This document shows, piece by piece, positions 61,130 to 64,000 of a stretch of DNA of 64,000 nt. Numbering within the stretch: the first letter of the stretch is position 1; each line of letters starts with the position of its first letter. The stretch is from Pseudomonas umsongensis (GTDB lineage Bacteria > Pseudomonadota > Gammaproteobacteria > Pseudomonadales > Pseudomonadaceae): assembly GCF_002236105.1 (NCBI RefSeq), contig NZ_NIWU01000008.1:124001-188000 (forward strand), in the 5' to 3' direction. The notes beneath the pieces are model-generated. The model saw nothing but the letters and a program-made list of their open reading frames with translations, ran no database searches and was not told where the DNA came from. A program made the position numbers and the translations under genes.

Positions 61130-62002
61130 TTATGCCGCCTGAGCTCCAGCCACATATTTCTTGAACAGCGACCTCGCACCATAAGCGGGCAACACGTTGA
61201 ACACAGCAAAGCACATTTTGATGACTATCTGAACATAAACTATATTCAGGATTTCGTCATTTTCCATGGAGCCATAAAATGCAATAAAGCAAAAAATAAA
61301 ACTATCTATTATTACTGCAAAAAAGGTACTAAAGAAAACCCGTAAAAAAAGAAACCTTGAGCTTGTAAGCTCCTTGATTTTACACAGCAAATATGAGTTT
61401 ACGTACTCAGAAAAAAGAAACGATACCGATGAGGCTACTAATGCAGACGAGACATGACCAATAACCTTATTGTATGACTCGTCAAGCTCCCAAGTAGGCA
61501 GCCCAGGAAGAAAACCAGTGACAGTGAGTAACACCAGAATAAAGGCATTGCTTGCGAAAGCGAAAAATATCGCTCTCCTTGCAAGCCTAAGCCCATAAGA
61601 CTCATTCAAAAGATCAACTATTAAAAAGGTCAATGGATAGAGGAAAACGCCAGGAGTAACAACAATATCGAAATACTCCAAATATACAAGTTTAGCTGCT
61701 GCAACATTCGTAAAAATATAAAGAGCGAACAGCATTAGATTTAGAGCGACATAGGTCATCCACGACCTTTCATGGCGATCAGCGATCTCATAAGCCGTCA
61801 AGGCCGAGCCGCCAGAATAAAACTTTCTGTATACGTCTTTTATTTCAACCTTATTGAAGTTATCCATCACCTCACTTTTCATCAACTCAGCAAGTTTGAT
61901 CTTGATAATTCTTCCTGTGGAGACAACCATAACCAAAGCAAGACTATTGCTCTTTTCAAACCCCAGCAGCCGGTAGCTACTGTTTTCCTGACTTCTACCC
62001 AT
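61130..62002 (-). CDS. VUT-family (YhhQ-like) queuosine precursor transporter with N-terminal extension
   Basis: A 290-aa inner-membrane protein. Residues about 85-285 form six helices with the COG1738 pattern: IFTNVAAAKLVYL, GVFLYPLTFLIVDLLNESYG, LARRAIFFAFASNAF, HVSSALVASSVSFLFSEYVN, DSFIFCFIAFYGS and IVIKMCFAVFNVLPAYG. Members import queuosine precursors such as preQ0 or preQ1. The first 80 or so residues are soluble and not part of the carrier fold (LLGFEKSNSLALVMVVSTGR), an unusual extension. AT-rich. The start overlaps the stop of the regulator gene by 8 bp, so they are coupled. It faces queC, 55 bp apart. Confidence 0.8.
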   Translation of the reverse strand: MGRSQENSSYRLLGFEKSNSLALVMVVSTGRIIKIKLAELMKSEVMDNFNKVEIKDVYRKFYSGGSALTAYEIADRHERSWMTYVALNLMLFALYIFTNVAAAKLVYLEYFDIVVTPGVFLYPLTFLIVDLLNESYGLRLARRAIFFAFASNAFILVLLTVTGFLPGLPTWELDESYNKVIGHVSSALVASSVSFLFSEYVNSYLLCKIKELTSSRFLFLRVFFSTFFAVIIDSFIFCFIAFYGSMENDEILNIVYVQIVIKMCFAVFNVLPAYGARSLFKKYVAGAQAA

Positions 62003-62621
62003 TGAATCTTTCCTCTATTATTTCCCCCACAACACTAACAGCATCCAAATCAAGAACAGACTCACACGTCACAAGCAGTTTTTTCGTTATTTTGTCATAG
62101 ATGAGCTTTTCTTTTTCACCACTCGATGATCCTTTTTTCACTATCAATAGATCTCCAGGCTCGTTCATGCCAACAATTTCATTCTCCAGCAGCACAGCGA
62201 TGAGATTGCAAGCGGTACCAAAATAATAAGTAAGAGGATGAGTTGCAGCCAGTTCGCCGATTCGCTTGTCAAGGCTCTGAAAAAGCAAGCTTTCTTTGAT
62301 GATAGGTACCGCAGCTGGATTCATGTTCCCCTGCAGAGAAACACTACTTTCTATAATCTCCTTCTCTTCAAAATCAACCGTCTCTATTTCCTTGTAAGAC
62401 ACCCCGAAAAAGTCAGAAATCTTACGAATAGTGGATTGCTGAACGTTGACGACTTTTCCTTCAAGAATGTTATAGATTGTTGTTCTGGTCAAACCACTTG
62501 AATTGCACAACGACAGCCGAGTTTCCCCGCGACTTTTTATTAGATATTTAATATTGCTCTTCAGTTTTTCTGTCTTCTCTTTTTTATACATTAAATATCT
62601 ACCACTTAAATTATCCATCAA
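61995..62621 (-). CDS. XRE-family regulator with S24-like C-terminal region
   Basis: A 208-aa DNA-binding protein (starts at 62621, 62618 or 62591 are all possible; none has a strong ribosome site). An N-terminal Cro/CI-type HTH (about residues 20-75: LCNSSGLTRTTIYNILEGKV, IRKISDFFGVSYKEIE) is followed by a linker. The C-terminal region has GDLLIVKKGSSSGEKEKLIY, which looks like the LexA/CI peptidase fold, but I see no clear Ser-Lys dyad. AT-rich like its neighbours. It probably controls its operon with the transporter. Confidence 0.72.
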   Translation of the reverse strand: MMDNLSGRYLMYKKEKTEKLKSNIKYLIKSRGETRLSLCNSSGLTRTTIYNILEGKVVNVQQSTIRKISDFFGVSYKEIETVDFEEKEIIESSVSLQGNMNPAAVPIIKESLLFQSLDKRIGELAATHPLTYYFGTACNLIAVLLENEIVGMNEPGDLLIVKKGSSSGEKEKLIYDKITKKLLVTCESVLDLDAVSVVGEIIEERFNG

Positions 62622-63015
62622 AAGATCTAATCTACCCTGATGTTTTTTTGATCAGCCCCGGTTTCCTGCACCCTGCCCTCCGAGCGAAAAACAATACTGC
62701 AACCACACCTAACAGCCGTCAAACAATGTTTCACAGCATCACATTCAGCGTCAATTCCTACAGCCCTACCCTACTTACATTGAGGATATTTCTTACAGAA
62801 CCGGAAATCTTCTGGCGAATAAACCTTCAGAAAAACGAAAACGATTAGCACCGCAACTAAACATGAATCATTTAATTACATAGATGTTCATTTTTTTGAT
62901 TAATTAAATGGTATTTTCTGGTAATAACTTTAGCGGCCCGCCAACTCATGCAGTGCCGCTAACCAATCCTGATTGACGGCATGGGTAGGCATTTCAACTC
63001 TGCAAGGACCTCGAC
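62622..63015. other. AT-rich intergenic region with an inverted repeat
   Basis: 394 bp without a convincing gene (a 66-codon ORF at 62648 lacks a ribosome site and any recognisable pattern). A perfect 10-bp inverted repeat, CATTTAATTA (62869-62878) and TAATTAAATG (62901-62910), has a 22-bp spacer. AGCGGC and GCCGCT near 62932 and 62956 could form a hairpin. The GC-rich Pseudomonas composition resumes after about 62930. Confidence 0.45.
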
Positions 63016-63393
63016 ATGAAAAAGACCACCCCCAATTCCGCGCAATCGCCCGACCGGTCGATCTACGAGCCTATCGATATCTCCAAACTCTCCGAGATCA
63101 CCGAACCCCTGGTCAGCGCGCGCCTGCGCAATCCAAATCGTCCCGACCCTGTCAGCCACGTCTTCACCATCATGCCGAACATCGACACTGAGTCCTTGCT
63201 CTGTCACGCCTGTGAAACGCTCGCGTCCCTGAATGTCATGGCCACCGACCTTGCGTGTGAACTGGAAGGCTCGCGCCGCAATGTCATGCTGGCGATTCAG
63301 CAATTGGCCGTGCTGGGCGAACTACTGGTCAATCGGGCGCTGGACAACCTTGACCCACCGGGTGGTTTCCCCGAGGTACCGCCAAACAACTAG
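63016..63393 (+). CDS. DUF6124-type small protein
   Basis: A 125-aa cytoplasmic protein with the pattern of a Pseudomonas-specific family (DUF6124 as I recall): variable N-terminus, then NIDTESLLCHACETLASLNV, MATDLACELEGSRRN and VMLAIQQLAVLGELLVNRAL, a helical C-terminal block. Start at ATG 63016 after an AAGGA site. No function is established. It is 41 bp before another small gene on the same strand, so they may form an operon. Confidence 0.72.
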   Translation: MKKTTPNSAQSPDRSIYEPIDISKLSEITEPLVSARLRNPNRPDPVSHVFTIMPNIDTESLLCHACETLASLNVMATDLACELEGSRRNVMLAIQQLAVLGELLVNRALDNLDPPGGFPEVPPNN

Positions 63394-63434
63394 CTGAGTG
63401 GTCACGCTCTATTACCCAAAGGAGGTTTTTTGTC

Positions 63435-63689
63435 ATGGATCGATATATGCCTGTCACCGGTATCGACTGTAATGTTCCATCGTTGCTGATCGATACCGAA
63501 GCACCACTGGACGTGCTGCACGAAATTGCGGCCTACCGCATCCGCACCGCGACTCAACTGCTGGAAAGCTTTGCGCTCAGCGAAGGCGTTCACAGCGATT
63601 TAGCGCGGGTACTGGTGACCTCATTGCGCGATGGCTGTGATTTGTTGGATGTGATTGGCCGTCGATTGCAGGCGCAACTTTCGGCTTAA
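63435..63689 (+). CDS. Small helical hypothetical protein (DUF3077-like?)
   Basis: An 84-aa protein with a strong AAAGGAGG ribosome site (spacer about 9 nt) before ATG 63435. Its sequence (TEAPLDVLHEIAAYRIRTAT, QLLESFALSEGVHSDLARVL, VTSLRDGCDLLDVIGRRLQA) is predicted all-helical. The shape and its position after a DUF6124 gene resemble small Pseudomonas DUF3077-like proteins, but that family call is a guess. No catalytic motif. Confidence 0.6.
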   Translation: MDRYMPVTGIDCNVPSLLIDTEAPLDVLHEIAAYRIRTATQLLESFALSEGVHSDLARVLVTSLRDGCDLLDVIGRRLQAQLSA

Positions 63690-63706
63690 GACAACAGGAC
63701 AACGAC

Positions 63707-63724
63707 GGGCGCCTGTTGGCGCCC
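63707..63724 (+). terminator. Possible terminator hairpin
   Basis: GGGCGCC, TGTT loop, GGCGCCC forms a perfect 7-bp GC stem 18 bp after the small gene, but only a short T-poor tail follows. Confidence 0.45.
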
Positions 63725-63812
63725 TTCACAATCGGTCACCTGCCACCAGGCACTCATTCATTTTCTCCCCCACAACTACCTGACAGCCGGCAGCAAAAAC
63801 CATTTGCGACAA

Positions 63813-63842
63813 AATATGACATACGTCATATTACGCACGTAA
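63813..63842. promoter_or_regulatory. Two adjacent palindromes upstream of the last gene
   Basis: AATATGAC-ATAC-GTCATATT (63813-63832) overlaps by two bases TTACG-CA-CGTAA (63831-63842). They end 28 bp before the next start codon, a position expected for a repressor operator (TetR or MarR type). The regulator is not in the window. Confidence 0.5.
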
Positions 63843-63869
63843 TTTAATGGCCTCCACAGGTAATCCTCC

Positions 63870-64000
63870 ATGACCAGCATGCCCACCGTAGAGCCAGACC
63901 TTGCTGTCCCGGTGAACACTCCCAAGCCGCTGCTCAAACGCCTGCTCCTGCCGACACTGGGCATCGCCGTGTTGGTACTTGCTGGTATGTACGCCGCACA
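63870..64000 (+). CDS. Membrane-anchored protein, N-terminal fragment
   Basis: The first 43 codons of a gene cut by the window edge. It has a Pro-rich cytoplasmic tail (MTSMPTVEPDLAVPVNTPKP) and then a membrane helix (LLLPTLGIAVLVLAGMYAA). This N-terminus is compatible with a HlyD/EmrA-type adaptor or another single-anchor protein, but too little is visible to decide. A double palindrome lies just upstream. Confidence 0.6.
   Translation, partial: MTSMPTVEPDLAVPVNTPKPLLKRLLLPTLGIAVLVLAGMYAA

Noticed and set aside
62648..62848. A 66-codon open frame in the AT-rich gap
   Set aside because: No ribosome site, no recognisable pattern, unusual composition; probably chance.

Overview
The window reads as chromosomal DNA of a Pseudomonas, most likely of the P. 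fluorescens group. The coding sequence is GC-rich. The gltX / HlyD-MFS / uvrB / aminotransferase block follows the order known from Pseudomonas. The phenylacetate (paa) genes are arranged as in P. putida. The intergenic regions carry paired inverted REP-type repeats typical of fluorescent pseudomonads. No IS element, prophage or CRISPR array was seen.

Layout. 0-7.3 kb: start of gltX, a two-gene drug efflux operon, uvrB, an aminotransferase and two small unknown genes. 7.5-12.4 kb: tRNA-Asn, a nucleobase permease, a BrnT/BrnA toxin-antitoxin pair, an arylamine N-acetyltransferase, exonuclease III and a Gly/Ser-rich secreted peptide. 12.4-21.6 kb: mostly envelope and exported functions: a DUF1254/DUF1214 protein, a diguanylate cyclase, a secreted RNase T2, a WaaZ-like LPS gene with a hexanucleotide repeat at its ribosome binding site, two divergent L,D-transpeptidases and a patatin-like protein. 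21.7-26.7 kb: queD, an alpha/beta hydrolase, cytosine deaminase, a DapF-like protein whose two catalytic cysteines are serines, and an MFS transporter. 26.8-33.0 kb: a ferric citrate system (fecA, fecR, fecI) and a two-component system.

33.1-54.3 kb is the metabolic core. A copper amine oxidase (tynA) and its FeaR-type regulator turn aromatic amines into phenylacetaldehyde. The full paa pathway follows: paaX and paaY on the minus strand, then paaFGHIJK and paaABCDE-DUF485-paaL-paaZ on the plus strand. Phenylacetate is imported (PaaL), activated (PaaK), epoxidised (PaaABCDE), rearranged (PaaG), opened and oxidised (PaaZ), then beta-oxidised (PaaF, PaaH, PaaJ) to acetyl-CoA and succinyl-CoA. 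PaaI and PaaY remove dead-end thioesters. Repeated GTATCRC motifs in both paa promoter regions are the likely PaaX operators. The phenylacetaldehyde dehydrogenase (feaB) is not in the window.

54.4-60.1 kb: a LuxR-type regulator, a class III aminotransferase, a polyamine-type binding protein, and an enoyl-CoA hydratase/thiolase pair. 60.2-63.0 kb is AT-rich and looks acquired. It holds an enterobacterial-type queC facing a regulator plus an N-terminally extended queuosine-precursor (VUT) transporter. This is the most unusual stretch. The window ends with two small Pseudomonas-type genes, a double palindrome, and the start of a membrane protein gene.
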